Assembly (NCBI RefSeq): GCF_019679435.2
Contig: NZ_CP139781.1
Coordinates: 1,736,001 to 1,800,000, forward strand
Reading direction: 5' to 3'
Origin: Actomonas aquatica
Lineage (GTDB): Bacteria; Verrucomicrobiota; Verrucomicrobiia; Opitutales; Opitutaceae
Length of the DNA stretch: 64,000 nt
A model generated the notes under the pieces. The model searched no databases. It was not told where the DNA came from and saw only the letters and a list, made by a program, of their open reading frames with translations. Positions 34,366 to 44,075 of the stretch are shown piece by piece. Each line of letters opens with the position of its first letter. The stretch's first letter is position 1. Made by a program: the position numbers and the translations under genes.

Positions 34366-35487
34366 TCAGCGCAGCTTGAGGGTGCCGAGGCCCGCCAGAG
34401 CACACATGAGCGAGAGTATCCAAAATCTCAGCACGACCTTGGTTTCAGGCCAGCCGGCTTTTTGGAAATGATGATGAATGGGCGCCATGCGGAAGAAACG
34501 TCGGCCTTCGCCATAGCGTTTCCGGGTGGCTTTGAAGTAGGTGACTTGGATGATGACCGACAGGGCTTCGGCTACGAACACACCACCGACCAGCACCAGC
34601 GTGATCGGTTGCTGCACCATGAAAGCAATCATGCCGATGAGTCCGCCGAGCGCGAGGGAGCCGGTGTCGCCCATGAAGACTTCGGCCGGATGGGAGTTAT
34701 ACCAGAGGAACGCCATGCCGGCGCCGACCAGTGCGCCGCAGATCACCGCCAGCTCCCCTACTCCCGGCACGTAGCCGATCAGAAGGTAGTCCGCGATGCG
34801 GGTGTTGCCGGCTGCGTAAGCCATGATGCCGTAAACCAGCGCGACCGTGATGGTGCAGCCGATCGCGAGTCCGTCCAAACCATCGGTCAGGTTGATCGCG
34901 TTGGAGAACCCGACCACCCAGAAGAACATCATCACGAAGAGCAGGATCGTGCCCGCGATGCCGAGAAACAGGAAAACCGGCTCTTTAAAGAATGGCAGCC
35001 ACAGCTCCCGAATGTGACCGGCGCTGGTTTCGTTGGTGGCGAGTAACACCAGCGCGACGGCCGTGACGCTGGTTTGCCAAATGAGCTTCTCGCGCGAGGA
35101 GATACCGTCGCGGTTCTTCTTCACCGCCTTGAGGTAATCGTCGCGGAACCCGACCGCCGTGAGCGCGCCGTAAACGAAGAGCGAGGTCAGCACCCACACG
35201 TTGGGCGTCGCCCACATCAGCGTGCTCACCGCCACGGCGAAGAAAATCAAAAGACCGCCCATCGTCGGCGTGTTCTTTTTGTCGAAGCGCGCGGCCAGAT
35301 CACCGGTGCGATCGTCGTCGTAGTGCTGGCCAAACTTGAGGCGCTTGAGCTGCGCGATGAGCCATGGACCAATCACGAAGCCAACCAAGGTCGCGGTGCC
35401 CGCAGCCAGCAAGGTGCGCAGCGTGATGTAACGCAGCACGCGCAGCGGGCCCCAGAGGTGTTCGTATTCAGCGAGGTAAGACAGCAT
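34366..35487 (-). CDS. mraY: Phospho-N-acetylmuramoyl-pentapeptide transferase
   Basis: A 373-residue membrane enzyme with about ten spans that moves phospho-MurNAc-pentapeptide onto undecaprenyl phosphate, giving lipid I. Signatures: KKNTPTMGGLLIFFAV, FRDDYLKAVKKNRDGIS, NAINLTDGLDGLAIG, VFMGDTGSLALGGLIG and FFRMAPIHHHFQKAGWPE. The start is 3 bases after the murF stop. Confidence 0.96.
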   Translation of the reverse strand: MLSYLAEYEHLWGPLRVLRYITLRTLLAAGTATLVGFVIGPWLIAQLKRLKFGQHYDDDRTGDLAARFDKKNTPTMGGLLIFFAVAVSTLMWATPNVWVLTSLFVYGALTAVGFRDDYLKAVKKNRDGISSREKLIWQTSVTAVALVLLATNETSAGHIRELWLPFFKEPVFLFLGIAGTILLFVMMFFWVVGFSNAINLTDGLDGLAIGCTITVALVYGIMAYAAGNTRIADYLLIGYVPGVGELAVICGALVGAGMAFLWYNSHPAEVFMGDTGSLALGGLIGMIAFMVQQPITLVLVGGVFVAEALSVIIQVTYFKATRKRYGEGRRFFRMAPIHHHFQKAGWPETKVVLRFWILSLMCALAGLGTLKLR

Positions 35488-35490
35488 GGC

Positions 35491-36888
35491 TCAGTGGGTC
35501 GACACGCTCGCGACGGAGCCGTTCATGATGGTTTCCAACCGGTATCGCCGGCTGCCTTTGACGAATACCGGACCTCGCCACGCGGCGACGCGTTCGGCCA
35601 CACCGGTGAGGTCGGTGAGAATCTCGATCTGCGTCTCCCTCGCGCCACTCGCCAGCGCGCCGGCGCGGACTTCGGCGCTGCCCGTGCCGATCACCAGCAC
35701 CTGGTCGCCGGCCTTGAGGCGCAGGTTGCGACCCAGCTCCTCGTGCTTCTGTGCGCATTCCTCGCCGAGCTCTTCCATGCCGCCGAGCACCAGCAGACGG
35801 GCATCATCGTTTACGGTGAGGTCGTCAAAGGTGCGCAGAGCGTCAGCCATCGAGGCCGGGTTGGCGTTGTAGCAATCGACGTAGAGCAGGCGGCCCTGCT
35901 CGCGCCGCACTTCGCCGCGCAAAGGCGCCGGGCCCCAGCCGTGCAGGCGTTCCCGAATGGTGTTGGCGGACACGCCCAGCCAGCGCGCCACACAGATCGC
36001 GAGCACCGCGTTTTGGGTCATGCCCTCACTGGTGCGGCGGAAAACATAAGTCTCGGGCCGCGCGTCGGCGGCGCTCTGCGCGACGGTGACCGCGGTCTCT
36101 TCGGCGCGCTGCGTGACGGTGTAAAACACGCGATCGTCGCCAGTCGTTTCCGGACGGATCACATCGGCACGCTCGACCGTGAGACGTCGCACCGGCAGGT
36201 GCCGGAACGCATCGCGGCGGGCGACGTCGGCCGGAAGGACCGCCACCCCATCCGGACGCACGGCGGCCGGCAGCACGGCCTTTTCGCGGGCCACTCCATC
36301 GATGCCGCCGAGGTCGCGGGTGTGCGCGTGATCCACCATGGTGATCACCGCCACGTCGGGCTCGATCATGCGTGCCAGCGGCGCCATTTCACCCGGCGCA
36401 CTGATGCCGGCCTCGATGATGGCGAAACCGTGTTTTTCGGAATCGAGGCGCGTGAGCGTGAGCGGCACCCCGAGGTGATTGTTGAGATTGCCTTCGGTCG
36501 CCAGCGCCCGCTCGCCGAGCAAACGCGCCAGCAGGTCCTTGGTGGAGGTCTTTCCCGCGCTGCCGGAAATGCCCGCCACCGGACCGCGGAACGCACGGCG
36601 ATGTTCGCGCGCGATGGTTTGGAACGCCTCCAGCGGGTTCTTCACCACCAACTGCGGCAGGCCGAGGTTGGGGTTGGCCTGCTTGACCAAGGCCGCGCCG
36701 GCGCCGGCTTCGGCGGCAGCGCCCAAAAAGTCGTGTCCGTCGCGCAGATCCGTGCGCAGCGCGACGAACATCTCGCCCGGTTTCACGCGCCGGGAATCGA
36801 TCGCAAAGCCCGTCAGCGCACCCTCCGGCGCCACGGTCCAAGAACCGTGGGTCCAGTCGGCGAGTTGAGCGGGAGCGAATCGGGGCAT
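35491..36888 (-). CDS. murF: UDP-MurNAc-tripeptide--D-alanyl-D-alanine ligase
   Basis: A 465-residue ligase that adds the D-Ala-D-Ala made by Ddl. Signatures: GFAIDSRRVKPGEMFVAL (N-terminal substrate domain), GISGSAGKTSTKDLLA (ATP loop), GNLNNHLGVPLTLTR, EAGISAPGEMAPLARM and DCYNANPASMADALR. It lies 17 bases after murE. Confidence 0.94.
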   Translation of the reverse strand: MPRFAPAQLADWTHGSWTVAPEGALTGFAIDSRRVKPGEMFVALRTDLRDGHDFLGAAAEAGAGAALVKQANPNLGLPQLVVKNPLEAFQTIAREHRRAFRGPVAGISGSAGKTSTKDLLARLLGERALATEGNLNNHLGVPLTLTRLDSEKHGFAIIEAGISAPGEMAPLARMIEPDVAVITMVDHAHTRDLGGIDGVAREKAVLPAAVRPDGVAVLPADVARRDAFRHLPVRRLTVERADVIRPETTGDDRVFYTVTQRAEETAVTVAQSAADARPETYVFRRTSEGMTQNAVLAICVARWLGVSANTIRERLHGWGPAPLRGEVRREQGRLLYVDCYNANPASMADALRTFDDLTVNDDARLLVLGGMEELGEECAQKHEELGRNLRLKAGDQVLVIGTGSAEVRAGALASGARETQIEILTDLTGVAERVAAWRGPVFVKGSRRYRLETIMNGSVASVSTH

Positions 36889-36905
36889 GGCGCGGTGAAG
36901 AGGAA

Positions 36906-38498
36906 CTAGGTGCGGGAAGAGATTTGTTTGATGCCGATGAGCTCACGCGCGACGAGGCGGTCGTCGAACGGCACGACGGTGTCAGCAAATTCCTGATACG
37001 GCTCGTGGCCCTTGCCCGCGATGAGCAGGCTGTCGCCCGGCTTGGCCATATCGAGCGCGAGGCTGATGGCGCGGCGGCGGTCATCGATCCACATGATTTT
37101 GCCGGGCTCGGTGACGCCCTGCTTCATGTCGGCGAAGATCTGGCTGAGCTCCTCGCGGCGCGGATTGTCAGCCGTGGCGATGGCGAAATCGGCATACTCC
37201 TGCACGGCCTGCATCATCATCGGACGCTTGGCGCGGTCGCGGTTTCCGCCGCAGCCGAACACGACGAGCAGACGGCCCGGCGTCACGGAACGCAGCATCT
37301 TGGCGGCGTTGCGCAGGGCGTCGTCGGTGTGGGCGTAGTCCACCAGCACGTTGAAGGACTGGCCTTCCTCGATGCGCTCCATGCGGCCGGGCACGCCCGG
37401 GAAGGTGTCGAGACGCGCGAGGAAATCAGCCGGGTTGCGGCCCACGCCGTAAGCCGTGGCGACGGCGGCGAGCACGTTGGAAAGGTTGTAATCACCGATG
37501 AGTGGCGAGGACATCTCGCGCTCCCCTTCCGGCCAGATGATGCGGAAGGTCGTGCCTTTGAAACCGTGCTGGACGTCGACCGCGCGGATGTCGGCAGCGG
37601 CGTTCTCGCCGAAGGTCACGCGCTTTTGATCCGGCGCGAGCAGGTCGAGGAGGCGCGCGCCGTAAGCGTCGTCGAGATTGATGACGGCGACCTCGGGACG
37701 GTTGCCGAGATCACCGGTGAAGAGGCGAGCCTTCACCGCGAAATAGTCCTCCATCGACTCGTGGTAATCGAGGTGGTCGCGGGTGAGGTTGGTGTAAACG
37801 GCGGCGTTGAGGCGCAGGCCGTCGACGCGGTGTTGGTCGATGCCGTGCGAGCTGACTTCCATGACCGCCTCGCGGCAGCCGGCGTCGCGCATCTGCGCGA
37901 GCATACCAAAGGTGTCGATCGCTTCCGGCGTCGTCTTGAAGGACGGCACGGTGCGGGCGCCGAGATCGTAGGCGATGGTGCCGAGCAGGCCGACCGGCTT
38001 CTGTCCGCCGAGCAGGTGACGGACGAGATGGGCGACGGTGGTTTTGCCGTTGGTGCCGGTGACGCCCACGACGTCGAGATCGGTGTCGGGCTCTTTGTTG
38101 TAGCGACGGGCGACCTTGGCCACGAGGGCACGCGGATCGGGCGTCTGCACAAAGGTGACCTTGGCCTGGGTCGTGCGCGGCATGACCGTGGAAATGATCG
38201 CCACGGCGCCGCGGGAAATCGCTTCGTCGATGTAGTGGGCACCGTCGGTGCGCAGACCCGGCAGCGCGAAGAAAGCGTTGCCCGGCATCACGCGGCGCGA
38301 GTCGATGGCGAGTCCGGAGATGGGGCGCGACAGCGAGCCCTTGACCGCGCTCACCTCATCTTCGCTGAGATAATCGGAGAGTTTGGGAGCCATTTTGAAG
38401 ACACGGTTGCGGGCCATCGTCTCGCGACGAGTGCGGGTGGGAAGACGGCCGGAAAAGGCGTTAATGAGAGGATAGTCTTGAGTCAGGTAACCGATCAC
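36906..38498 (-). CDS. murE: UDP-MurNAc-dipeptide--meso-diaminopimelate ligase
   Basis: A 530-residue ligase adding the third amino acid. Signatures: GLAIDSRRVMPGNAFFALPG, GVTGTNGKTTVAHLVRHLL (ATP loop), EVSSHGIDQHRVDGL, TNLTRDHLDYHESMEDY and GKGHEPYQE. The motif DNPR (in TADNPRREE) is the meso-DAP recognition motif, so the wall should be DAP-type. The GTG at 38498 overlaps the ftsI stop as GTGA and has AAGGAGG 6 bases upstream, which supports it over the internal ATGs at 38417 and 38393. Confidence 0.94.
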   Translation of the reverse strand: MIGYLTQDYPLINAFSGRLPTRTRRETMARNRVFKMAPKLSDYLSEDEVSAVKGSLSRPISGLAIDSRRVMPGNAFFALPGLRTDGAHYIDEAISRGAVAIISTVMPRTTQAKVTFVQTPDPRALVAKVARRYNKEPDTDLDVVGVTGTNGKTTVAHLVRHLLGGQKPVGLLGTIAYDLGARTVPSFKTTPEAIDTFGMLAQMRDAGCREAVMEVSSHGIDQHRVDGLRLNAAVYTNLTRDHLDYHESMEDYFAVKARLFTGDLGNRPEVAVINLDDAYGARLLDLLAPDQKRVTFGENAAADIRAVDVQHGFKGTTFRIIWPEGEREMSSPLIGDYNLSNVLAAVATAYGVGRNPADFLARLDTFPGVPGRMERIEEGQSFNVLVDYAHTDDALRNAAKMLRSVTPGRLLVVFGCGGNRDRAKRPMMMQAVQEYADFAIATADNPRREELSQIFADMKQGVTEPGKIMWIDDRRRAISLALDMAKPGDSLLIAGKGHEPYQEFADTVVPFDDRLVARELIGIKQISSRT

Positions 38499-40414
38499 CG
38501 TCGGCCTCCTTGGATTGCGTAGCGCGGCGAGGTCCGGGTGGGCCCCGTCGCAGGTTGAATGTCGAGATAGGAAATGAGTCCGCGAGCAACGCGGGCAAAG
38601 GCGGGCACGGCCACTTGGGAGCCGTAGTTGATCATCCGGCGGGACGGATTGTAGGGGCTGCGAATGACGGCGTCGTCGACGATAACGGTCACCACCACGC
38701 GCGGATCGGACGCCGGGAAGAAACCGGAAAAACTGCCGATGTGGTGACGTTTTGAATACTTGCCATCGATGAGCTTCTGCGCGGTGCCGGTTTTGCCCGC
38801 GACCTCGTAGCCAGGGATCTCGGCCTTCTTGGCGGTGCCTTCGTCGGAGGCCACGCCCATGAGCATCTGCGCCATCTCCGCGGCGGTTTCGGGCGAGATC
38901 ACGCGACGGCGCGCGCTGCGGTCGAAGCGGAAGATGGGTTCACCGTTCTCATCGAGAATGGCGCGCACGACCTGCGGTTTGAGCAGCTCGCCGCCGCTGG
39001 CGATGGTGGCCATGCCGTAGTGGATCTGCATCGGCGTGGCCGAGATGCTGTAACCGGCCGGAATGCGCGTGATCTCCACGGCGCTCCACTTGTCCGGATG
39101 ATTGAGCAGGCCCGGGCTCTCGTAACCGAGCGGCAGGCCGGTCTTTTCGCCAAAGCCAAATTTGTGGGCCGTGTCGTAGAGACCTTGCTCACCGAGCAAC
39201 ATGCCGAGCTGAGCGGCGCCGATGTTGGAGGAATGGGAAATGATCTCGGCCACGCTCAGCGGATGCGTGTTGGCGTGATCGTCGGGGATGAAGCGACGCA
39301 CGCGGCCCTTGTATTCGATGGAGTCGATCGAGCAGTTGAAGCGGGTGCCGGGGTTGACCAAGCCGGCTTCGAGCGCGCCGGAGGCGGCAACGATTTTGAA
39401 GGTCGAACCCGGGTCGAGTTGGTCGGTGATGGCGACGTTGCGCTGCTGGTCTTCTGTCGCGCTGCCGTAGTCGTTTAGGTTGTAGGTCGGGTAATTCGCG
39501 AGACCGAGGATGAAGCCGGTCTGCGCATCGCTCACGATGATGGAGGCCTTCTTCGGCTCGTAGGTCTGGGCGATGTAAGCGAGCTCGCTCTCGATGAGAT
39601 GCTGGACGGCGGAATCGATGGAGAGTTGGACGTTGAGACCGTCCTCGGGCGGCACGTCACGCACGCGCAGGTGAGCCATCTCGCGGCGGCGGCCATCCTT
39701 CTCCGATTCCCACCAACCATCGTAGGCGCGCAGGTAGTCGTCGGCGTGGGCCTCGATGCCACCGAAGGGCACGTTCTCCTTGTTCACAAAACCAAGCACG
39801 TGAGCAGCGAGTTGCTTGCGCGGATAATAACGCTCGTAGCGGCGCTTGAAAGTGAGGCCGAGGGGCAGGCCTTTGTAGGCGCGCGGCACTTCGTTCAGCG
39901 CCTTGGTGCGGTCGCCGACGTTGATCGCCATGATGCGATCGAACACGCTTTCATCGACGCCATCGTGAAGCTTGCGCCAGCGCACCGGGATGGTGCGGCC
40001 GTCGGAGGTGTTGCGCTTTTCCGGCTGCCAGAACGCCTCCAGCTCGGCGTAGGGAATATCCAGAATGTCGGCCAGCTCGCGACGCTTCTGGCGCTCGATC
40101 GACTCGCGCTCGACGGCGCGGCCGGGATTGTTTTTGCCGATGTGCTCGAGGTATTCTGGCACATACCAAGCGTCGACCGCGAGTTGCACCAACGGACGCG
40201 AAGTGGCGAGCACGTCACCACGGGCGTCGAGGATGTCACCACGCCGACCGTGCTCGCGCTCCATGTCGTAGCGCGCCTGATCAACGTAGGTCACCAAGTG
40301 GGCTCGCTCCAGCACGTGCAGGCTCACCAGACGCGCGCCTACCGCGACGAAGCACAGGAGCACTCCGGTGGCGATGAGGACGAGACGGTAGCTGGACGCG
40401 AAACCTTTGGACAT
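38495..40414 (-). CDS. ftsI: Class B penicillin-binding protein, septal transpeptidase FtsI
   Basis: A 639-residue bitopic transpeptidase. It has a short cytosolic tail, one membrane helix (about 9-30), a pedestal domain with RGDILDARGDVLA, and the transpeptidase domain. Active-site motifs are Ser337-x-x-Lys340 (PGSTFK), Ser395-Ser-Asn397 and Lys541-Thr-Gly (KTGT). There are no PASTA repeats. It would crosslink septal peptidoglycan together with FtsW. It is preceded by an ftsL-like gene at 17 bases. Confidence 0.94.
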   Translation of the reverse strand: MSKGFASSYRLVLIATGVLLCFVAVGARLVSLHVLERAHLVTYVDQARYDMEREHGRRGDILDARGDVLATSRPLVQLAVDAWYVPEYLEHIGKNNPGRAVERESIERQKRRELADILDIPYAELEAFWQPEKRNTSDGRTIPVRWRKLHDGVDESVFDRIMAINVGDRTKALNEVPRAYKGLPLGLTFKRRYERYYPRKQLAAHVLGFVNKENVPFGGIEAHADDYLRAYDGWWESEKDGRRREMAHLRVRDVPPEDGLNVQLSIDSAVQHLIESELAYIAQTYEPKKASIIVSDAQTGFILGLANYPTYNLNDYGSATEDQQRNVAITDQLDPGSTFKIVAASGALEAGLVNPGTRFNCSIDSIEYKGRVRRFIPDDHANTHPLSVAEIISHSSNIGAAQLGMLLGEQGLYDTAHKFGFGEKTGLPLGYESPGLLNHPDKWSAVEITRIPAGYSISATPMQIHYGMATIASGGELLKPQVVRAILDENGEPIFRFDRSARRRVISPETAAEMAQMLMGVASDEGTAKKAEIPGYEVAGKTGTAQKLIDGKYSKRHHIGSFSGFFPASDPRVVVTVIVDDAVIRSPYNPSRRMINYGSQVAVPAFARVARGLISYLDIQPATGPTRTSPRYAIQGGRR

Positions 40415-40431
40415 CTATGGCGGCTGGTCGA

Positions 40432-40839
40432 CTAGCTGCGGTCGGCGAGCGTGAAACGAACCAGCCGGTTGTCGGCGGGGGTCGTCACATCGCGGGAGAA
40501 GATCTCGATGTTGCGCTTGGCGGCCAGGCGCTCCTCGGGCGATTCGTAGATGCGCACGATGCTATCCTCGACGGGCGGCACGAGACCGAGCGCCATCGCG
40601 GTGTTTTTGGCTTCGAGCACTTCCGGGGAAAGTTCGGCGGCGAGCAACGCAGTGGTCTCGTCGATGCGACGCTCAATGGCGGCGATCTGCGCCTCGGCGG
40701 TCTTGGTGGCCGCGGCGGAGGCGGAGATCTGGTGATTGGTCCACACAATGCCGAGCCCCACCGTGCCGTTCACTCCAATCATGAGGAGGACGTAGATGAG
40801 GAGTTTGTTAATGAAAGCGTGGGCGGTCGACGTGTTCAT
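40432..40839 (-). CDS. ftsL: FtsL-like bitopic division protein
   Basis: A 135-residue protein with a cytosolic N-terminus, one membrane helix (about 12-34, LLIYVLLMIGVNGTVGLGIV) and an Ala/Glu-rich heptad stretch (about 40-70) compatible with the FtsL-DivIC coiled coil. FtsL diverges fast, so the call rests on size, topology and position between rsmH and ftsI. The C-terminal 60 residues (PVEDSIVRIYESPEERLAAK) show nothing I recognise. Confidence 0.7.
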   Translation of the reverse strand: MNTSTAHAFINKLLIYVLLMIGVNGTVGLGIVWTNHQISASAAATKTAEAQIAAIERRIDETTALLAAELSPEVLEAKNTAMALGLVPPVEDSIVRIYESPEERLAAKRNIEIFSRDVTTPADNRLVRFTLADRS

Positions 40840-40875
40840 GGTGCGAGGTCGGAACAGAGGGTAAACGAGCTGGGT

Positions 40876-41832
40876 TCAGAGCTTACGCAGGCCGCGGAGT
40901 TTGGCGGAGCGGCTGCGGGGGTTGGTGGCGAGTTCGGCCTCGCCGGCGGTGATCGGTTTGCGAGTGAGAGGCTCGGCGAACTTGGCGCGCAGATCCTGGG
41001 GAGTGGAATCGTGCGCCCCGACGGGCTGGCCGCATTGGCGGCGGAAGAAGCGCTTCACGGGGCGATCTTCGAGGGAGTGAAAACTGATGACCGCGAGCAC
41101 GCCGCCGGCGTTGAGACGCTCGAAGGCGGCGGGCAACGCGCGCTCGATCGCACCGATCTCGTCATTCACCGCGATGCGGATGCCTTGGAAGGTGCGGGTC
41201 GCCGGGTGGATCTTGCTCTGGCGGCGCTGGGCGGCCGGGATGGCGTCGGCAACGACCTCGGCCAGCGAGGCGGTGCGGGCGAGTTGACCGGAACCACGGG
41301 CGGCCATGAGGGCACGCACCACGCGGCGCCAGCTGTTCTCTTCCCCGAAGTCGCGCACGGCTTGGACGAGCATCTGCTCGGTGGCGGTCTCGAGCCATTG
41401 GGCGGCCGACACGCCACTGCGCGGATCCATGCGCATGTCGGCGGGAGCGTCGGCGCGGAAGGAGAAACCACGCTCGGCCTCGTCGAGTTGGAAGGAGGAC
41501 ACGCCCAGATCGAAGAGCGCACCGTCCAGCGAACCCGTCTCCGTCTCGGCGAGGCGACCGAAGTCCCGGTCGATGAGACGGAAGCGTTCGCCAAACTCGG
41601 CTTGGAGCGCGGCGGCCCGCGGTTGGGCGGCCGGATCACGATCGAAGGCCACGACCTCCACGGCCGGAGCGGCTTCGAGGATGGCCCGGGTGTGCCCTCC
41701 CCCGCCGAAGGTGCCGTCGAGGATGCGCGCACCGGCCCGCGGCGCGAGCAGTTCGAGCACCTCTTGCAGCAGGACGGGTTGATGGCCGGGAGTCATGACA
41801 GGGACAGGGCGTTCAGCTGTGATGACGGCCAT
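40876..41832 (-). CDS. rsmH: 16S rRNA (cytosine1402-N4)-methyltransferase
   Basis: A 318-residue SAM-dependent methyltransferase (MraW). Signatures: [30 protein letters not shown] (SAM loop), [52 protein letters not shown] and [17 protein letters not shown] chose the ATG at 41832, which has GGAGG 7 bases upstream. The long open frame upstream belongs to another frame, where a small ORF runs from mraZ. Confidence 0.95.
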   Translation of the reverse strand: MAVITAERPVPVMTPGHQPVLLQEVLELLAPRAGARILDGTFGGGGHTRAILEAAPAVEVVAFDRDPAAQPRAAALQAEFGERFRLIDRDFGRLAETETGSLDGALFDLGVSSFQLDEAERGFSFRADAPADMRMDPRSGVSAAQWLETATEQMLVQAVRDFGEENSWRRVVRALMAARGSGQLARTASLAEVVADAIPAAQRRQSKIHPATRTFQGIRIAVNDEIGAIERALPAAFERLNAGGVLAVISFHSLEDRPVKRFFRRQCGQPVGAHDSTPQDLRAKFAEPLTRKPITAGEAELATNPRSRSAKLRGLRKL

Positions 41833-42052
41833 GGCGGCTCCTCCAGAGGACAAGACGATCGACGGTCGAAGGCAGCGCCGAGGGCGAGGCCGCGACCAGC
41901 GGCGAGAAAAAGGTTTCCAACAAACGCCGACGGCGACGCAGGCATTCCTGGCGCCACGCCGCGAGTGCGGACGCCCCACGGCGGTCGGAGCCGGAACCAA
42001 CCGGATCGGAGCGACGGGCGGGTTTCGGGAGATCGAAAGCAGTGACGGCCAT
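41813..42052 (-). CDS. Small basic protein of unknown function between mraZ and rsmH
   Basis: A 79-codon frame that starts 2 bases after the mraZ stop and ends 20 bases inside rsmH, exactly filling the 222-base gap. Codon use looks like the neighbouring genes (third positions mostly G or C). The product ([19 protein letters not shown], then [11 protein letters not shown]) is Arg-rich with no signal peptide or membrane helix. It could be a real coupled small protein or a leader that feeds ribosomes to rsmH. I recognise no family. Confidence 0.45.
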   Translation of the reverse strand: MAVTAFDLPKPARRSDPVGSGSDRRGASALAAWRQECLRRRRRLLETFFSPLVAASPSALPSTVDRLVLWRSRHGRHHS

Positions 42053-42054
42053 GA

Positions 42055-42516
42055 TCAGATCCCGAAGCGCCGCATCGTATTACCCTGCGTCGCAGGAGTC
42101 GATTTGGCCTGGATGGCAGCCCAGCGCTCTGAGCTGTAGATGTTGAACTTGTTCATGCCGCCCACGAGGACGACTTCGGCTTTGGGACCTTCGAGGTTAG
42201 CGTGGCTGAACAGCGACTCCATGAGCGCCAGACGACCGGCCCCATCAAATTTGAAGGCCTGTGTGCTCGCGAAGAAGGTCGAGATCTCGTCCTGCGCCTC
42301 GGTGTCGCCCAGCGGAACCTCGGCAAACTTGTCGTAGAGCTTATCCGCCTCGGCCGGCGGCAAAACGGTCACGTAGCCACCCGGATTCGGGATAGCGAGG
42401 AACTGATCCTCCTTCTCGAAATTCTTCCGCCAGGCAGACGGCACCGTGCAACGACCCTTGTCGTCGAGGGTGTGCCGGAACTGTCCGGTGAAGTAATTTT
42501 TACGAGGAGAAGACAT
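42055..42516 (-). CDS. mraZ: Transcriptional regulator MraZ
   Basis: A 153-residue member of the MraZ/AbrB-type swapped-hairpin family with two repeats. The first begins FTGQFRHTLDDKGRCTVPSAWR and the second has STQAFKFDGAGRLALMESLF, matching the DxxGR core of each half. In other bacteria MraZ binds direct repeats in front of its own gene and controls the dcw operon. Here it is first in the cluster, with a repeated element in its upstream region. The ATG at 42516 has only a weak ribosome-binding site. Confidence 0.95.
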   Translation of the reverse strand: MSSPRKNYFTGQFRHTLDDKGRCTVPSAWRKNFEKEDQFLAIPNPGGYVTVLPPAEADKLYDKFAEVPLGDTEAQDEISTFFASTQAFKFDGAGRLALMESLFSHANLEGPKAEVVLVGGMNKFNIYSSERWAAIQAKSTPATQGNTMRRFGI

Positions 42517-42534
42517 CTATTTGCGACCGCCTAG

Positions 42535-42573
42535 CGCTACATTTCGCCCCATATCGCTACATTTTCTCCCCCA
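42535..42573 (-). promoter_or_regulatory. Direct repeats upstream of mraZ, probable MraZ operator
   Basis: On the plus strand CGCTACATTTCGCCCCA (42535-42551) and CGCTACATTTTCTCCCCCA (42555-42573) share CGCTACATTT exactly 20 bases apart, two helical turns. On the transcribed strand each unit reads TGGGG... then AAATGTAGCG, and the TGGGG part recalls the TGGG boxes of known MraZ sites. A third, poorer copy may lie at the start codon (CATCTATTTGCGACC, 42515-42529). The remaining 200 or so bases up to the DUF971 gene hold no gene. Confidence 0.5.
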
Positions 42574-42771
42574 ACTCAAGAAAATAGCCCCCCTCGCGCC
42601 CCAAAGTTATTCACACCTAATCCCCAACGCCCCCGCTCTACTGCCGGCCATTAGACGCTTTCCAAACGCCTGTTCCGGCCCGGCTTAAAACCAACCCGCG
42701 CGCGGCGGCGCCGAAGCCCATACCCGTTCTCGCCAAGCGTGGATGCACCCGCCAAGGTCCGCGGTTCGACC

Positions 42772-43077
42772 ATGCAGACTCCGACCAATATTCAGCTCAT
42801 CGGCACGGAAGTCGCCATCGTCTGGGACGACGGCGCCGAGACTTATTTCCAGTCCGAAATGCTCCGGGCGGCCTCGCCCAGCGCCGAAAACGTCGGGGAG
42901 CACGACATCCTCGGTAATCAATACGGCGGCGACGGGCCGACCGAATTCCCCGGGGTGACGGTCCAGGGTTGGGAAATTGTGGGCAACTACGCGGTGCGTT
43001 TCGACTTCAGCGACGGCCACCGCACGGGCCTCTTTACCTACGGTTACCTCCGCGACCTCGCCCGCAAAGGCGAGTGA
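42772..43077 (+). CDS. DUF971 (GBBH-like N-terminal domain) protein
   Basis: A 101-residue protein that matches DUF971, the small domain also found at the N-terminus of gamma-butyrobetaine hydroxylase: IQLIGTEVAIVWDDGAETYF, SEMLRAASPSAEN, VQGWEIVGNYAVRFDFSDGH and GLFTYGYLRDLA. Family members have been linked to metal or Fe-S proteins, but a biochemical role is not established. The ATG at 42772 is preferred over a GTG at 42739. It converges with the phosphatase gene, leaving 15 bases between stops. Confidence 0.82.
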   Translation: MQTPTNIQLIGTEVAIVWDDGAETYFQSEMLRAASPSAENVGEHDILGNQYGGDGPTEFPGVTVQGWEIVGNYAVRFDFSDGHRTGLFTYGYLRDLARKGE

Positions 43078-43092
43078 GTCGGACCGACGGCC

Positions 43093-43914
43093 TTACTCGG
43101 CCACGCAGCGGGCGACGATGACGGTGACGTTGTCGCGGCCGGAGAGGCGGTTGGCCTGTTTGATCAATTCGGCGACGGTTTCGGGCAGCGTCCTTTCCTC
43201 CTCGGCCGCCGCCGCCAGAATGGTCGCGATCTCCGCGTCACTTACGCCATCGGTCAGGCCATCCGTGCACAGTAACAGGACATCACCGGGCACCAGATCG
43301 ATGCGCGAGCAATCCGGCAACAGGCCCGGATCTCCGCCGCCGAGGCATTGGTCGATGACATGGCGGCTGGGGTGACGGCGCGCGTCGCTCTCCGACAAGT
43401 GCCCGGCCTGCCGCAGGCGCCCCACTGGCGAGTGGTCGACGCTCAGCTCCTCCAGCCAAGATTCACGCCAGCGGTAAATGCGACTGTCGCCCACTTGACC
43501 GAGCATCGCGGTGCCCCCTTCGACCCACACAAATGAAATCGTCGCGCCCATGCCGGCCCACTCCGGATTCGAGCGCGAGGCCCGCAGCACGGCGGTGTTG
43601 GCTTTGTCCAGCGCCTCCCGAGCCAGCGTCTCGTCCACCTTGCCGCGTGGTGCCGTCGCCAAGGTGCCTTGGGTTTCGGTCAGTGCGATCCGGCTCGCGA
43701 CCTCGCCGGCATTGGCTCCGCCCAGGCCATCACACACCCCCAGCCACAAACCGGCCGAAAATTCGCCTGCGCCCGTCGCTTCGACCAAGGGTTCTTTCGC
43801 CAAATCAGCCAACGATCCCGCCCACCACGCGTCCTCATTGTTCTCCCGCCGCAGGCCCACGTCGGTGGCACCGGCAAACTGGAGTTTAAGCGTTGGCGAC
43901 GAGGAATCGAACAT
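43093..43914 (-). CDS. PP2C-family serine/threonine protein phosphatase
   Basis: A 273-residue single-domain PPM phosphatase. Metal-binding motifs: [54 protein letters not shown] and [11 protein letters not shown]. No membrane segment and no partner kinase nearby. Its substrate may be a Hanks-type kinase elsewhere. The ATG at 43914 (MFDSSSPTL) is chosen over an upstream extension without family similarity. Confidence 0.9.
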   Translation of the reverse strand: MFDSSSPTLKLQFAGATDVGLRRENNEDAWWAGSLADLAKEPLVEATGAGEFSAGLWLGVCDGLGGANAGEVASRIALTETQGTLATAPRGKVDETLAREALDKANTAVLRASRSNPEWAGMGATISFVWVEGGTAMLGQVGDSRIYRWRESWLEELSVDHSPVGRLRQAGHLSESDARRHPSRHVIDQCLGGGDPGLLPDCSRIDLVPGDVLLLCTDGLTDGVSDAEIATILAAAAEEERTLPETVAELIKQANRLSGRDNVTVIVARCVAE

Positions 43915-44075
43915 GCGGCAAAGGACTAGGTGAAACCGCTCGTCCTGTCTGCGCAACGCTGCGCTACGCCTCTTTTTTACCCTCGCTTCGCACACCCGGC
44001 CCGTTCGACCCCAATTCAACCCGATTCAACCGGTGCTGGACGCATCCCGCTGGAGCCACCAAGCTCCTCGGTTCC

